From Henricia sp. BOLD:AAB3569 (lineage: Eukaryota > Echinodermata > Asteroidea > Spinulosida > Echinasteridae), in the NCBI GenBank assembly GCA_037783545.1, contig JBBELK010000096.1:310001-374000 (forward strand): 64,000 nucleotides of DNA, written 5' to 3'. A program made the translations under genes and the position numbers. The notes beneath the pieces were generated by a model, which was not told the origin of the DNA, made no database searches, and saw only the letters and a program-made list of their open reading frames with translations. Positions 24,001-31,340 of the stretch are shown piece by piece. How positions within the stretch are numbered: the stretch's first letter is position 1; every line of letters begins with the position of its first letter.

Positions 24001-27000
24001 CTAAATCCAGCAACCGTGGAATTATTTGTGCACATGGTTTCTGCACTCAGTGACAGAATTCTTGACTTGAACATCGATGTTTGAACCACACTACGGACAA
24101 AGAATATGTAGTCATTACATGGATATTAGTGCAAGTTTGCATAGTTATGGCTCCCCTTCACTACAAGTGGAAGCTCCATGGTTTCATTCATAAATTTAGC
24201 TCTGTGTGTGACATCATGGCAAAGCAACCAATCGGAATGCACGGATGGTGCACGATCGCGAGTGTATGTAGGTCGAGATGCGCGTAAATCCAAGGCTTTG
24301 CTGCAACAATAAAAAAAAATCCACATCGACAGGCAGCCAATCAAACAAGTGTACATGGATGGCATTGTTTTTTTTGGGGGGGAGGTTAGGGGGTGCGGAG
24401 AGTAACCTGTAAAAATGACATGTAAAAAATGGAGGGCCACTCGAGATGCCGGCGGACCAGTCAAGATGTGACCACAGTGGCCCGGGTGGCCAGTGTTAAA
24501 AAAAGTTATGGGGAAGCCCTGAGCCGGTGTGTACCTTTAACTCAAAAAAGATTCATCCACGAAGGTTTACAATTTGACCATTTTTGGTACCTTACAGGCC
24601 CAGAGGTTATTTGAGGATTCGCACACGATAGGTGCAGAACTCTGTGCCAAGGTTTCAGCTGACCTAAAGTTTGCACGGTCATTAGTCAGGGTATCTGAGA
24701 TACAGGCCACTCTACAAGAACAGAGGTAGGTACTTGCTTTACCTAGGAATTAAACCAAAAAATGAAATATTGCAAAGGTGAGGCTGCGTTTGGTCATGTA
24801 CTTGTTACTTTTGCATGCGCCAGGGGTGAGATTTTTCCTGATTTCCGGAATTTTACCGACACGTCCAGATTTGAGTTTTTCATTGTGAAATCTCTGATTT
24901 TTAGCAGATTTCCGCTTTTTTGTTGTGTGCTCCGCGATCCACATTTTACTTTCCATTTTTTACTTTCCATTTTTTACTTTCCATTTTTTTTTATGAGCGC
25001 CCTCAATTTATTCAGTAATTTTGAGATGCAAACTTGTGCAAGTCTAGTCGCCACGCAGGTGCTGTACCATGTACATGTATGTACTGTGCTGCTTGGCGAG
25101 CAGACCGAGTCTGCAAAGATTAGCGAAGCAGACGTGTACAAGTGTAATCCGTAAGCAAGCGCCTGTATTGTAAACTGGCAACAGTCGTGCATTGTGATGA
25201 GTGCACGTGTGCAGTGCGCGGCTATCGCGATGCGACAAGCAGTAGGCAACGAACCAATTTTACCCTCCGCTTTTGCTTCACCGTCTTCACCGATTGATGT
25301 TGCCTATATTCTTTTTAATATTATCCACATTTGTACAAGGTCAATGTTTAAAACAAAACTGGTTCTTGTGATACCTGGTTAAAATGTTTTTGACATTGCA
25401 ATTTGCATGATGGTGGTGTTTAAAACGATCTCAAAAGTTGAAGTTTTCGTGGTCTCTACGTCTCTCTCCCGCCCCCTCCTGCAAGGAAGTCACGCCCCTT
25501 TTTTCTTTCGGAATTTTAATTTTTCCTCTAATCTCACCCCTGGTACTTGTGTTACTTTTGCATGTGTGAACGGCAAGAATAATGACACTCGGCTCAGTAA
25601 AAGTATGCTCTCGCTACTCCCCGACACATAGGGAGTGTGCTCTTACTCCTGACGAGTGTCATGTGATTTGCATGAAGATGGCAGAACATGGGTGGAATTT
25701 AGGTGAATTTTCTCAACGTGTTAACTCGATAACTGAAACAACAACTCACTAAGGTTTTTTCCAGACAACATCAAAGATCCCGCAAAAGTTCCTGGGGTTT
25801 TCTGTGATGTATGTCTGTATTTTCTTGTAGTTTTTTTTAAGCAGTATTAGTCGAGTCATGGCAAGATACGGCCATTTTGATTGACGGCCCTTTGCGCATG
25901 CGGAGTGCACGTTTGCCGTTCATGCGATGTGACCCGAGTGCAGTGTGCACGCATTACTCCGGAGTAACGAGAACTGTACGCTCGAACGCAGCCGTAGTGT
26001 CCAACTGACAGTGTTGTGACTATGCTTGGGGTGAATTTTCTCTGAGTTGAATCGATTACGAAAGTCAGAAGCGATTCCCATTATCTTAACAATTCCAGGA
26101 AGTACCAGCAGCCGATTTCACGAAACATTGTGTAGCTTGCGCAATTTTTGATAATGGCATAAGTCCCATAGGCTTGCGTGTAATTATCACAGGAATGTTG
26201 TGCAGCTTACCAGGGATGCCAGTCTTCCGGCTATTGCCGGAATTCCGGCTTTTTTCTTATTTTGGAAAAAGAAATCCGGCAAAGCCTTTTTTCCAGGCCG
26301 GAAAAATAAACGGCCGGAAATATTATTTTCAACTATTCAAGTCTAAAAAAAAGGAAATTTGTCTCACTTAGTGATCAACGATGTCCGGATATGCCCTATG
26401 TCATGTATGTACAGCCTATGTACATGATTTACACACATGCAGTATGTCTGTATCCCGGCCATAATCATTCACGGCTAAAGTACCACAAAACCAGACTATT
26501 GATCAAAAGTACATATAGAGGGCACTGTATCCATACAACAGTGGTTGCACTGCACACTGTCAATGTACATGACATCATACTGTACAGTGTCTGTGCTGCA
26601 GGCACGTACGCACACACATACGTACATACATGCAGTTATGATAGTGGATTTTTTTTCTTCCGGCCCTGAAGGTAAGAGCCACTGGCATCCCTGAGCTTAC
26701 GCAATCAAACGTTGCGCAAGCGGGCATACGCAGTTCGTAAGGATTCGTGAAATCAGCTGATTTCTGAATGTTAATGGTGCAAAAATTCCAGGAATTTGGC
26801 AATTTTTTGTATCAGATATTTGTCTCATTTTATAAGTGCCAACGTTTGTTTCGGAAATGAATTTGAATTGGAATCAATTTCAAAAATGTTGGAATTGCCC
26901 AATCCTAGTTGGGATAAGTCTCTCAAGTCGAGTCAAACTGCCTTCCAGTCTCATGTAAAGTCAAGTCAGGCCAAAACTAACGAGTAAACTCTGAATTCAT

Positions 27001-28103
27001 TTTATATTAATCCACTTATACTTCAAAGGAAGGACTTGATTACAATGTCAGAATTAGGCCGGGGTCACGCGGGAAAAATCTCGTAATTAATCGATTGTGA
27101 TACGATTGTAATAATTCCAACAACGTCTGGGGTCGGACGACAAACTTATTATAATCGGATTGTAATCATATTACAATAAAGTGGCGTCACACGAGCAACA
27201 CAGTCTCGTAATTGTATTGTAATCCATCCCATTGTCCCTTGCAGTGGATTTCCCTGTGTTGCGTGTCCATGCTTGCTACCTCAAAGCGCCATGCGCGCCT
27301 GGCGCCCTGTGAATGGAAAAGCATGCCAGGCGTGCGCAGTGCGTGAAGCAGAAAGTGCGCGTGTGGGGAAGGTTACCGCAGGGGTTTATGGGATGGATTG
27401 TAATACGATTACGAGATGGGGTCGCACGCGTGTTTTGCAAGTTTATTGTGATACGATTACAATCGGATTACAATCGGATTACAATCGAACGATGAGAATT
27501 ATCGTCGTTGACTGATTGTGATACGATTACAATAAATTTTGGGTCACACGGGCAAAATCTCGTAATCGTACTATAGTAATACTACAATAAATTGGGATGT
27601 CATAATTTGTCGGACCCTGGCCTTAAACTTGATGAACCAATGCTTTAAAGGTGTATACTACTCATAATAAGTTAGGAATATTGGTACATGTACGTTGTCA
27701 GTTGTCATTGTCATTTTTTTTCAAAATGACCTATTCTTGTGACAAGGTGTCTGTCATGCCGATACAATTGTCTAATCATATACAAAATCATTCAAGCGGA
27801 ATGCATGCTCTCAATAAAATATCTGTGTGCACCCCACAATATCCCTAACTTATTGTGAGTAGTGTATATATGCTTATATTAGGCAATTTTGTGTTGAAAC
27901 TTAAATTTGGAGAATTTTCTCAGTTCATCCAATTTATTAGATTCTTAGAGATATTAATATTGTTTGTGGTTTTTCCAATTTAGAAAATTATTGTACAAGT
28001 CAAAATCAATCCTTTTTTCATTTCTCTCTGCAGAATACTGTTTCTACGACAGCAAGCAAAGGACTTAGAGAAACTACGTAATGAAAACGCTTACATGACG
28101 TAG
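2826..28103 (+). CDS. WAC: WAC adapter protein (WW domain with coiled coil), ten exons, 5'-partial
   Basis: Joined exons: 2826..3063, 5522..5607, 7858..7973, 11337..11431, 14085..14591, 17509..17724, 18777..19146, 20084..20252, 24598..24725, 28034..28103. They total 1995 nt (664 residues plus stop), and every splice phase agrees. Seen: a WW domain at about residues 116-147 (first W116, YYY 127-129, second W138 with P141); a long Ser/Pro/Gln/His-rich middle; and a C-terminal 65-residue helical region ending [15 protein letters not shown]. These match vertebrate WAC (about 647 aa) at both ends and in order. Known of the family: nuclear adapter that recruits RNF20/RNF40 through the coiled coil and RNA polymerase II through the WW domain for H2B ubiquitination; also linked to mTORC1, autophagy and Plk1. 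The N-terminal exon encoding the usual MVMYARKQQR-type start was not found, so the 5' end lies upstream or the gene starts within the first exon listed. Family identity is very secure; exact exon ends are inferred. Confidence 0.95.
3064..4003. other. intron sequence, nothing recognised
   Basis: WAC intron after the first exon in the window. Several open frames on both strands, none with a recognisable domain or splice support. Confidence 0.5.
4004..4069. repeat. exact tandem duplication of a 33-bp unit
   Basis: Units 4004-4036 and 4037-4069 are identical (AATTGTGATTATTTTACACT then CGATTAATCGATT); each holds a TCGATTAATCGA palindrome. Confidence 0.9.
4138..4888. mobile_element. Mutator-like foldback element with 10-bp target duplication
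   Basis: Inverted ends AGCCTTTTGTCAAGGCC / GGCCTTGTCAAAAGGCT, with a second inverted block GGCCTTTTTCGAACTG (about 4219) / CAGTTCGAAAAAGGCC (about 4776). The direct repeat GGCGCAGGGT is at 4128-4137 and 4889-4898. A 9-10 bp duplication fits MULE-type transposition. No transposase. Confidence 0.8.
5522..5607 (+). CDS. WAC: WAC exon 2 of window
   Basis: Short exon (86 nt) between a pyrimidine-rich acceptor ending CGGTAG and the donor GTAAGG. It carries the frame from phase 1 to phase 0 and encodes [17 protein letters not shown] followed by a His-rich end. No domain; it fits the variable linker before the WW domain in WAC. Weaker than the other exons because the evidence is only frame and splice-site agreement. 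Confidence 0.7.
6409..6458 (+). repeat. C-rich tract, G-quadruplex-prone on the minus strand
   Basis: About 50 bases of almost pure C with single A/T interruptions, giving many runs of four or more G on the other strand. A second such tract is at 30421-30459. Confidence 0.85.
6928..7703. mobile_element. large foldback element with about 325-bp arms
   Basis: Left arm begins GAGTGGTACTTTTAGAAGGC and the right arm ends GCCTTCTAAAAGTACTCAAG. Arms are near identical through ACACTTTTAGCCCCATACCA, CAAGATGGCCGCC and TTTCTTGACATTTTCGAGCA. The loop is about 7258-7376. No ORF. It lies in the intron before the WW-domain exon. Confidence 0.9.
7858..7973 (+). CDS. WAC: WAC exon 3 of window: WW domain
   Basis: Contains the whole WW domain: [18 protein letters not shown] followed by [16 protein letters not shown]. 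The two signature tryptophans, the tyrosine block and the proline of the binding groove are all intact, and the segment is almost identical to vertebrate WAC. The acceptor is TGCATAG after a T-rich tract; the donor is GTGAGA at 7974 (phase 2). The AAG at 7872-7874, followed by GCA GGT GAG, would be another in-frame acceptor only a few codons downstream. Confidence 0.95.
8113..8355. mobile_element. MITE, family D (GGGTCTTTCTATAAATTAGG ends)
   Basis: Inverted ends GGGTCTTTCTATAAATTAGG / CCTAATTTATAGAAAGACCC with subterminal GTGTCCCCCGTTACA / TGTAACGGGGGACAC. Non-coding. Second copy at 58382-58629. Confidence 0.85.
8452..8610. mobile_element. MITE, family C, second copy
   Basis: Ends GCAGCAGATTTCACG and GTGAAATCGGCTGC. 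The interior (GGCATAAGAACCATAGCTTG, TTGCGCAATAA) matches the flanks of the interrupted copy at 26106-26759. Confidence 0.8.
8814..9812. mobile_element. 1-kb inverted-repeat element, GTTCAGACG ends, AGCT palindromes
   Basis: Left AAGGGTCGTTCAGACGAGGG and, read in reverse complement, right ATGGGTATGTTCAGACGGAG. The first and last about 150 bp are built of GGAGCTAGCTCC / GAGCTAACTC words. The core carries a minus-strand ORF of 151 codons. Confidence 0.75.
9002..9457 (-). CDS. possible remnant of PIF/Harbinger-type transposase N-terminus
   Basis: 151 codons within the element at 8814-9812. It has a basic stretch [18 protein letters not shown] and then [13 protein letters not shown]. This vaguely recalls the start of Harbinger nucleases (basic block, then WW..VL..F). 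No catalytic DDE motif is present and the reading ends in low-complexity sequence, so at best it is a truncated remnant; it may be a chance ORF. Confidence 0.25.
   Translation of the reverse strand: MSLSLLQILSIFFRRNDKEDELDFINRRIQVLRRRCIAESAARRRFWRYVIRRRKYAACFIHALAVIAKGSRINCTIHCLPKSRDWWENVILESWTNTNKIEGTGRNVVEKNFAREHVNDVAAQARSHNKQNTRCHRGARSVAFSRQIQWS
10008..10150. repeat. fragment of element with GGGTTCACACTG end
   Basis: GACGGGTTCACACTGCACTA begins it; TTTTCAATGTGAATCGTCTC and AAAGATCAGCTTCATTTACG follow. It matches 14700-14830 in the same orientation. Confidence 0.6.
10621..10697 (+). repeat. 11-bp minisatellite, seven units
   Basis: Unit ATGTAAATACC, one unit with AAC instead of ACC. It is followed by an inverted ATTTACATGTATTT. 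Confidence 0.9.
10730..11240. repeat. dispersed repeat, family E, copy 1
   Basis: Shares TTCATAAATACCTTTTCGTG, TTGTCGTTTTGCCATGTTTT, GCGCACGCACACGACTGGAT and CAGCCAATAGGAATGCGTAA with the copy at 58190-58920. Its left part contains the perfect palindrome at 10773-10826. Confidence 0.75.
10773..10826. repeat. 54-bp perfect palindrome
   Basis: CCAGCTAGGGGTCCTGGGCA then CTGATAA, followed at once by its exact complement; no loop. Flanking GTTTAAA words extend it imperfectly. Confidence 0.95.
11337..11431 (+). CDS. WAC: WAC exon 4 of window
   Basis: Completes the arginine codon after the WW domain and encodes [20 protein letters not shown] and a Gly/Gln-rich end. Acceptor TTTTCTAG, donor GTAAGA at 11432 (phase 1). 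It corresponds to the EREQRQKE-type segment after the WW domain in vertebrates. Confidence 0.85.
11549..12386 (-). mobile_element. hAT-like element, family F, short copy
   Basis: Right end reads, in reverse complement, CAGGGCTCGAACATAACGGT; the left end is GGGGCTTTTCCATAACTT. It is the reverse-complement partner of 22317-23285 over about 700 bp (e.g. CTCATCGCAAGATCGTGACG). Confidence 0.82.
12390..13150. other. intron sequence, nothing recognised
   Basis: AT-rich WAC intron between the family F copy and the 867-bp element. No exon with matching phase and no clear repeat. Confidence 0.45.
13151..14017. mobile_element. 867-bp inverted-repeat element packed with CAGATCTG and GTTAAC palindromes
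   Basis: Ends ATGGGTGAGGTCACAATT / AATTGTGACCTCACCCAT. The interior has at least six ACAGATCTGT or AACAGATCTGTTAAC blocks and many GTGTTAGTGTTA words in both directions. No ORF. It ends 67 bp before WAC exon 14085-14591. Confidence 0.82.
14085..14591 (+). CDS. WAC: WAC exon 5 of window, large Ser/Arg/Pro-rich exon
   Basis: 507 nt; starts in phase 1 and ends in phase 1 with GTAAGT. It encodes a low-complexity region opening [19 protein letters not shown], which aligns with the vertebrate DKHSSDASSLLPQ segment. Many RHDRD/SSGS-like runs follow, and it ends near [17 protein letters not shown]. The acceptor TTTTCCAG lies only about 67 bp after the right end of an 867-bp inverted-repeat element (13151-14017). 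Confidence 0.9.
14690..15292. mobile_element. element with GGTTCACACTGAA end, related to 10008-10150
   Basis: TTTTCAATGTGAATTGTCTC and AAAGATCAGCTTAATTTACG match the 10-kb copy. The right end TTCAGTGTGAACCAAGCCTT is a TTCACACTG-type terminus in reverse. Several TACGTA words inside. Confidence 0.6.
15293..17508. other. intron sequence, nothing recognised
   Basis: WAC intron between the Ser/Arg-rich and Pro/His-rich exons. Apart from isolated GGCC-rich words near 15890-15955 and TATAAAAGG-type words at about 16870 and 17000, I see no gene or structured repeat. Confidence 0.45.
17509..17724 (+). CDS. WAC: WAC exon 6 of window, Pro/His-rich
   Basis: Encodes [20 protein letters not shown], then a His/Gln-rich stretch (HHNHHPSQQ) and [16 protein letters not shown]. 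Acceptor TGTCCCTAG, donor GTAAGT at 17725; phase 1 to phase 1. It lies where vertebrate WAC has its variable Pro/Ser-rich centre. Confidence 0.85.
18103..18242. mobile_element. hairpin MITE, family A, full copy
   Basis: Near-perfect palindrome: TTAAAGGCACAGGCTCGTC then AGCAATGCGCGCCCGCCAAA on one arm and the complement on the other, with a short GCTCCATGC...GCTATGGAGC centre. TTAA at both ends. Confidence 0.88.
18462..18483. repeat. 22-bp perfect palindrome
   Basis: GCAATTACTCG followed by its complement CGAGTAATTGC, in the intron before WAC exon 18777. Confidence 0.85.
18777..19146 (+). CDS. WAC: WAC exon 7 of window, Ser/Gln-rich
   Basis: 370 nt. Starts [19 protein letters not shown], followed by a repeat of Ser-Gln dipeptides ([16 protein letters not shown]) and an acidic patch (LDIEDD). 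Acceptor AACCACAG, donor GTAATT at 19147 (phase 2). The Ser-Gln run comes from AGTCNCAGTC-like repeats in the DNA and may vary in length between alleles. Confidence 0.88.
19157..19311. mobile_element. short MITE with GATCCAGATCC-type arms
   Basis: Left AGGGCGAGTTTGTTTCGGAC and GGATCCAGATTCAGATC; right, in reverse complement, AAGGACGTGTTTATTTCACG and AGATCCAAATCCAGATCC. It starts 11 bp inside the intron after WAC exon 18777-19146. Confidence 0.75.
19341..19807. mobile_element. MITE with AAGGCCCGCTTCAAACGTCG ends
   Basis: Inverted ends TAAGGCCCGCTTCAAACGTC / GACGTTTGAAGTGGGCCTTA. The interior has several TTCAAACGT, GTGCCGTG and AATTAAA words in both directions. Confidence 0.78.
20084..20252 (+). 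CDS. WAC: WAC exon 8 of window
   Basis: Encodes the conserved entry to the C-terminal module: [20 protein letters not shown] followed by SSEPMDRQ. It parallels vertebrate [20 protein letters not shown] and its following residues. Acceptor TTTTTCGCAG, donor GTAAGT at 20253; ends in phase 0. Confidence 0.95.
20368..21030. mobile_element. outer element interrupted by a family B hairpin
   Basis: Inverted ends CAGGGTTGTAGTCGAGTC (20368) / GACTCGACTACAACCCTG (ends 21030). CAGGG ends suggest hAT. The remaining interior (20830-21010) repeats ACAAGTC-type words. Confidence 0.7.
20396..20829. mobile_element. hairpin MITE, family B, copy 1
   Basis: Arms of about 200 bp starting GAGTCTTTCCACGGTAAAGG and meeting around CTCGTAACTGGGACGG / CCGGTTACGAGCG. 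It lies inside an outer element at 20368-21030. Other copies at 35586-36003 and 42155-42630. Confidence 0.88.
22129..22179. repeat. hairpin of about 51 bp
   Basis: TACGTGACTTTTCGGAAGAA then CCAGA / TCTGG then TTCCGAAAAGTCACGTGA. Confidence 0.8.
22317..24520 (+). mobile_element. hAT-like element, family F, long copy
   Basis: Left CAGGGCTCGAACATAACGGT; right end TTATGGGGAAGCCCTG. The subterminal GGTGGCCAGTGTT / CCGGACCACCG words are shared with the short copy. AGCCG flanks both ends. About 1.1 kb of core (about 23290-24410) is missing from the short copy. No transposase ORF recognised. An inner 210-bp MITE is at 22624-22833. Confidence 0.75.
22624..22833. mobile_element. 210-bp MITE with 9-bp duplication
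   Basis: CTGAATGAT at 22615-22623 and 22834-22842. The interior is made of ACCTCCGG / CCGGAGGT words in both orientations. The sibling family F copy (11549-12386) lacks it. Confidence 0.8.
24598..24725 (+). CDS. WAC: WAC exon 9 of window, coiled coil
   Basis: Encodes [20 protein letters not shown], then [20 protein letters not shown] and EQR. This is the conserved helical region that in vertebrates contacts RNF20/RNF40. Acceptor CCTTACAG, donor GTAGGT at 24726 (phase 2). It lies immediately after the end of a hAT-like element (22317-24520). Confidence 0.95.
24821..25542. mobile_element. CAGGGGTGAGATT element, copy 1
   Basis: Ends CAGGGGTGAGATTTTTCCTG / TCTAATCTCACCCCTG with inner TTTCCGGAATTTTA. 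Contains three TTTTTACTTTCCA units near 24955-24985. Flanked by an unusual near-duplicate of about 23 bp (GTACTTGTTACTTTTGCATG at 24798 and GTACTTGTGTTACTTTTGCA at 25543). Confidence 0.78.
26106..26759. mobile_element. MITE, family C, third copy, split by an inner insertion
   Basis: Left part 26106-26210 and right part 26694-26759 together match the copy at 8452-8610. The interruption at 26211-26693 is a separate CAGGGATGCCAG element. Confidence 0.8.
26211..26693. mobile_element. hAT-like non-autonomous element with 7-bp duplication
   Basis: Inverted ends CAGGGATGCCAG / CTGGCATCCCTG. The exact repeat AGCTTAC is at 26204-26210 and 26694-26700. CAGGG-type ends suggest hAT (usually 8 bp duplication). 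No transposase ORF. Confidence 0.75.
27056..27623. mobile_element. element, family G (GGGTCACACG ends), copy 1
   Basis: Ends GGCCGGGGTCACGCGGG / GACCCTGGCC flanked by TTA on each side. The interior has many GTGATACGATTACAAT and TTATTGTAAT words plus a GGCATGC-containing core. Inverted relative of 32879-33370. Confidence 0.82.
28034..28103 (+). CDS. WAC: WAC terminal exon, end of coiled coil and stop
   Basis: Acceptor CTCTCTGCAG. Encodes [20 protein letters not shown] followed by MT and TAG at 28101-28103, matching the vertebrate C-terminus ILFLRQQ..ELEKLKNQNSFMV. This fixes the gene end. Confidence 0.95.
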
Positions 28104-28667
28104 TATTAGCCTCCAGGCAGCTGTTGGAACTGCTTGGTAAATTGTACATAATGACTATATAGAATGTTGGAGTATTACGGCAGCCACAATAGCAGGTGAT
28201 AATATAGTGAAGTAGGTTGTCGGGTAGGTGGAGTACTGGTGGTTTGACCAGGGTCGGCCGGTGGTTTGACCAGGGTCGGCCGGTGGTTTGACCAGGGTCG
28301 GCCAGTGTATCAACTGCAGTTGGTCAGGTTTAACCAGGGTTAAACCAGTTCAGTCCGGGACGTGTTTTACAGCACAATACCGAAATACGTATGGCTTGTT
28401 GAATGACTGCATTCCAAAATGTACGATCAAACATGGCTACTGTAGACAACGCGGTTTGCTAGGCACTATGGCTGCACGCTGAACACAAAGATTCCAGGGA
28501 TGTGATTGTTCTCTTTTTTTCCGTAACTTTCTTTTGTCTGATTGGTTTGTGACAAAGATTAGTCCGGGAAAACCGGAACAAATCACATTCCTGAGATTCT
28601 GACAATTACATTGCAAATCAAATCTGCTAACTCAGCTGGCAGTGGTCTTCCACAGTCAAAGAATAAA
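28104..28667 (+). other. WAC: probable WAC 3' UTR
   Basis: Follows the WAC stop with no further coding potential. It holds a 22-bp tandem triplicate (28238-28303) and a canonical AATAAA at 28662-28667, the first one after the stop. The real cleavage site could be further downstream. Confidence 0.5.
28238..28303 (+). repeat. three exact tandem copies of a 22-bp unit
   Basis: Unit GGTGGTTTGACCAGGGTCGG plus CC, at 28238-28259, 28260-28281 and 28282-28303. It decays into related TTTAACCAGGG words up to about 28350. It lies in the presumed WAC 3' UTR. Confidence 0.9.
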
Positions 28668-29134
28668 CACTTCAAAATTCTCCCTGATATGCCAAATGTT
28701 CAAGCAAAATATTGACTTGAAACCCTGAAGACGCAGCCACAATTTTTCCGTCTGCCATCTTGGTATGGAAAGCGTACCATGTTGGAGTTTGTATTGCTTG
28801 GGATGCAATACGTACATGTATTGGAAATACCGTGCATTCGGTGCGTTCAGTGTTTTCGGTATGCTGGAATGGCCAATACTGGCGTACGTATCGTGCTGTT
28901 GAACGCACCCCTGGATTACTAACATGTGCCCAAACTCAAACACAAGGCCAGTTCTCCACTTGCAAATGGATTTTATAAACTTTTTCCTTTGTTTTCTAAC
29001 AGTAGTCTTAATTTGTCAAGCCACAGAAAAAATCATCATGGGAAAGAAAAAATTCCCGCAAGGTGAAATAAAATTCAACGTTCCTGTAAAAAATTTACTT
29101 GAGCTAAAAAGTTTAATCACCCGTTATTTAAGCT

Positions 29135-29205
29135 TTAAAGGCACGGGCTCGTCAGCAATGCGCGCGCCAAATTCGTGCGCATTGCTGACGAGCCTGTGCC
29201 TTTAA
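29135..29205. mobile_element. hairpin MITE, family A, short derivative
   Basis: The same outer arms (TTAAAGGCACGGGCTCGTC ... GACGAGCCTGTGCCTTTAA) with the centre deleted, so only 71 bp remain. Confidence 0.85.
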
Positions 29206-29396
29206 GCTGCTGTACATGTAATAAGTTTACACTGTTAAAAGATAAATTACACGTGCAGTTTTAGTGACGTAATCACTTGTTTGAACAGTTTAACCAAGCA
29301 CATCATCTGATCAGGCACTTAGAGTATGTGTTGAGAAAATGGCGGCTGTCCACTATTTCAATATCTGGTTCTTACATGTACTTCCAAATTTTAAGC

Positions 29397-30095
29397 TTAA
29401 AGGGACACATTGACTTCAATTTCCCCAAAATGTTGCCGTTTGGAAATGTTTGAAGAGCTGTTATGCATTAAAACACTTATAATGTGTAGTAATTAGACAA
29501 TAATGATTAAAAAAAACAAAATTTGCCCGCTGACCTGTAAACATCTGACCCGCATAACATAGACGTATTCCAGCAGTAAATACCATCGTCCAAACTGTGT
29601 GCAGAATGTGCTGTAAATAGTTGTCAGGCTGGCCCCGCAGGCAATGGCACGGTAGACCTACCAGATGAACATCGGGTGCCATTCTCTACCACGCGACATT
29701 CGGTACTCCTACATAATCGATGTCACACACATGACCACATGGGAATCGGGTCAGCTCGCCCCCTGACCAACTCGCCCCTTACCATGTCGCCCCCTGACTG
29801 ACTCGCCCCTAGCCTACTCGCCACGGGTGCCAGTGGGCTTGGCTTCAACACAATGCGACTGGAATACGACTACGAGGACACATTCCGCCATTTTGTGGAG
29901 TCAAAAATTTTGTTCTACAAAATGGCGGAAATTCTTTTAACACAAAATTAAACACAAACCACAGTTGCAAACCATACAATTTGAGGGTATATTTATGTGA
30001 ATGTTTATATTCTACTTTTTGACAATCTTTTCAATCATGTCCATTTCATTTCTGTAGCCCAAAAGTGCCCAATCCAAAGTAACGTGTCCCTTTAA
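29397..30095. mobile_element. TTAA-flanked element with TTAAAGGGACAC ends
   Basis: Left TTAAAGGGACACATTGACTT; right end GTAACGTGTCCCTTTAA. No ORF of note; the interior also has an inverted ATTCCGCCATTTTG / CAAAATGGCGGAA pair near 29882-29935. Confidence 0.6.
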
Positions 30096-30420
30096 GGAAT
30101 AGCTATGTCTTTAAAGACATTTGTTTAATATGGAAATTGCTATTTAATCCCTGAAGGTTTAAACATTGAAAAAAGGAAAAATCAAAAATAATAGGCAACC
30201 TACGTGTACTTATCAAAAAGGTACCAAATAAAATACTTTTTTTGTAGAACATCACGCACAAGTGACCCTGCTACCAGTTACTGAATAATGGTTGAGAGTT
30301 CTCCAATTATATTCCCCACATGTGAATTTGTTTAGCAAAATTGAAATTTCTAAAAAAAAAGAAGTGCAGACGCAAGCTTTTTGTACTGATGGATCTGTGT
30401 ATTGCGAAATTTTACACTTG

Positions 30421-30459
30421 CCCTCCCTCTCACCCCCCCAACCCCCCCCCCCCTCCCCT
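30421..30459 (+). repeat. C-rich tract
   Basis: CCCTCCCTCTCACCCCCCCA continuing into a run of 13 C and then TCCCC. Confidence 0.8.
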
Positions 30460-31165
30460 ATTTTTCTCGAATCCAAGCTCAACATGTTTTGTTTACTAGT
30501 TTCAAGAAATAGCATAGTATCTTGTTTATATATTTTTTTCCAAATTAGCTGGTAATTTTTTGGCTTCTTGATTCATGTTCGACAAAGGTGTCGCATTTAT
30601 TATTTTTTTCTTCCAAATAAAACAGAATTTTAATTTATAGCAATCATCTAATTCAAAAATACCCTCCTTGAAATCGGGTTGTTGAGCACAAGTATCTGCA
30701 CATACATTGTATTACACGTAATTTGCCTTGTTATATACTTCTGCCATTAACTAGTTTGGTTGCTATTGGCATGCTTATTGTACAGTTCAGATCAGGTTTC
30801 ATTACATGTTTATATAACGCCCAAGTAGATCCTTGTGATCTGATTGGATGATAGCAGGTCATGTGTCATTCAATATTTAATCCATTTAATGCTACGTCAC
30901 TAACTGCAATTTTGTTCCATACGTTTTTTCCATTGCACGGTGCGCCTGTGCCCACTGTATTAATCCAGCGCGTACGTGTATGACTATGTACGTGTCGAAT
31001 GTATGACGCGAGCGCGCCCCAGGCCCTGACACAAACGTTTTACAACTCACATGCACAAGCGATATGGCGGGTTTTGTACTTATGACAAACGATGAAATAA
31101 ACTCGATGGGTAAGCCTGAATAATTTGTAAAAAAAGTAGGATGACAAGGATCTACTTGGCCGTCA

Positions 31166-31340
31166 TATAAAACAAATAATTAATGTTTTAATTCCTGCAA
31201 TGGGAGGAATATTGTCATTCGGTGAAAGATGGAATGTGTTCCATTCAACTCGGCTTCGCCTCGTTGAATGGAACATTCCATCGTTCACCGAATGAAAATA
31301 TTCCTCCCATTGCACGAATTTAAACATTCATTATTTGTTT
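31166..31340. repeat. hairpin with about 80-bp arms
   Basis: AACAAATAATTAATGTTTTA, CAATGGGAGGAATATTGTCA and TTCGGTGAA on the left; the complement follows after a short CGGCTTCGCCT centre. A second inverted pair AAGTAGATCCTTGT (30831) / ACAAGGATCTACTT (31145) lies just upstream. Confidence 0.85.
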
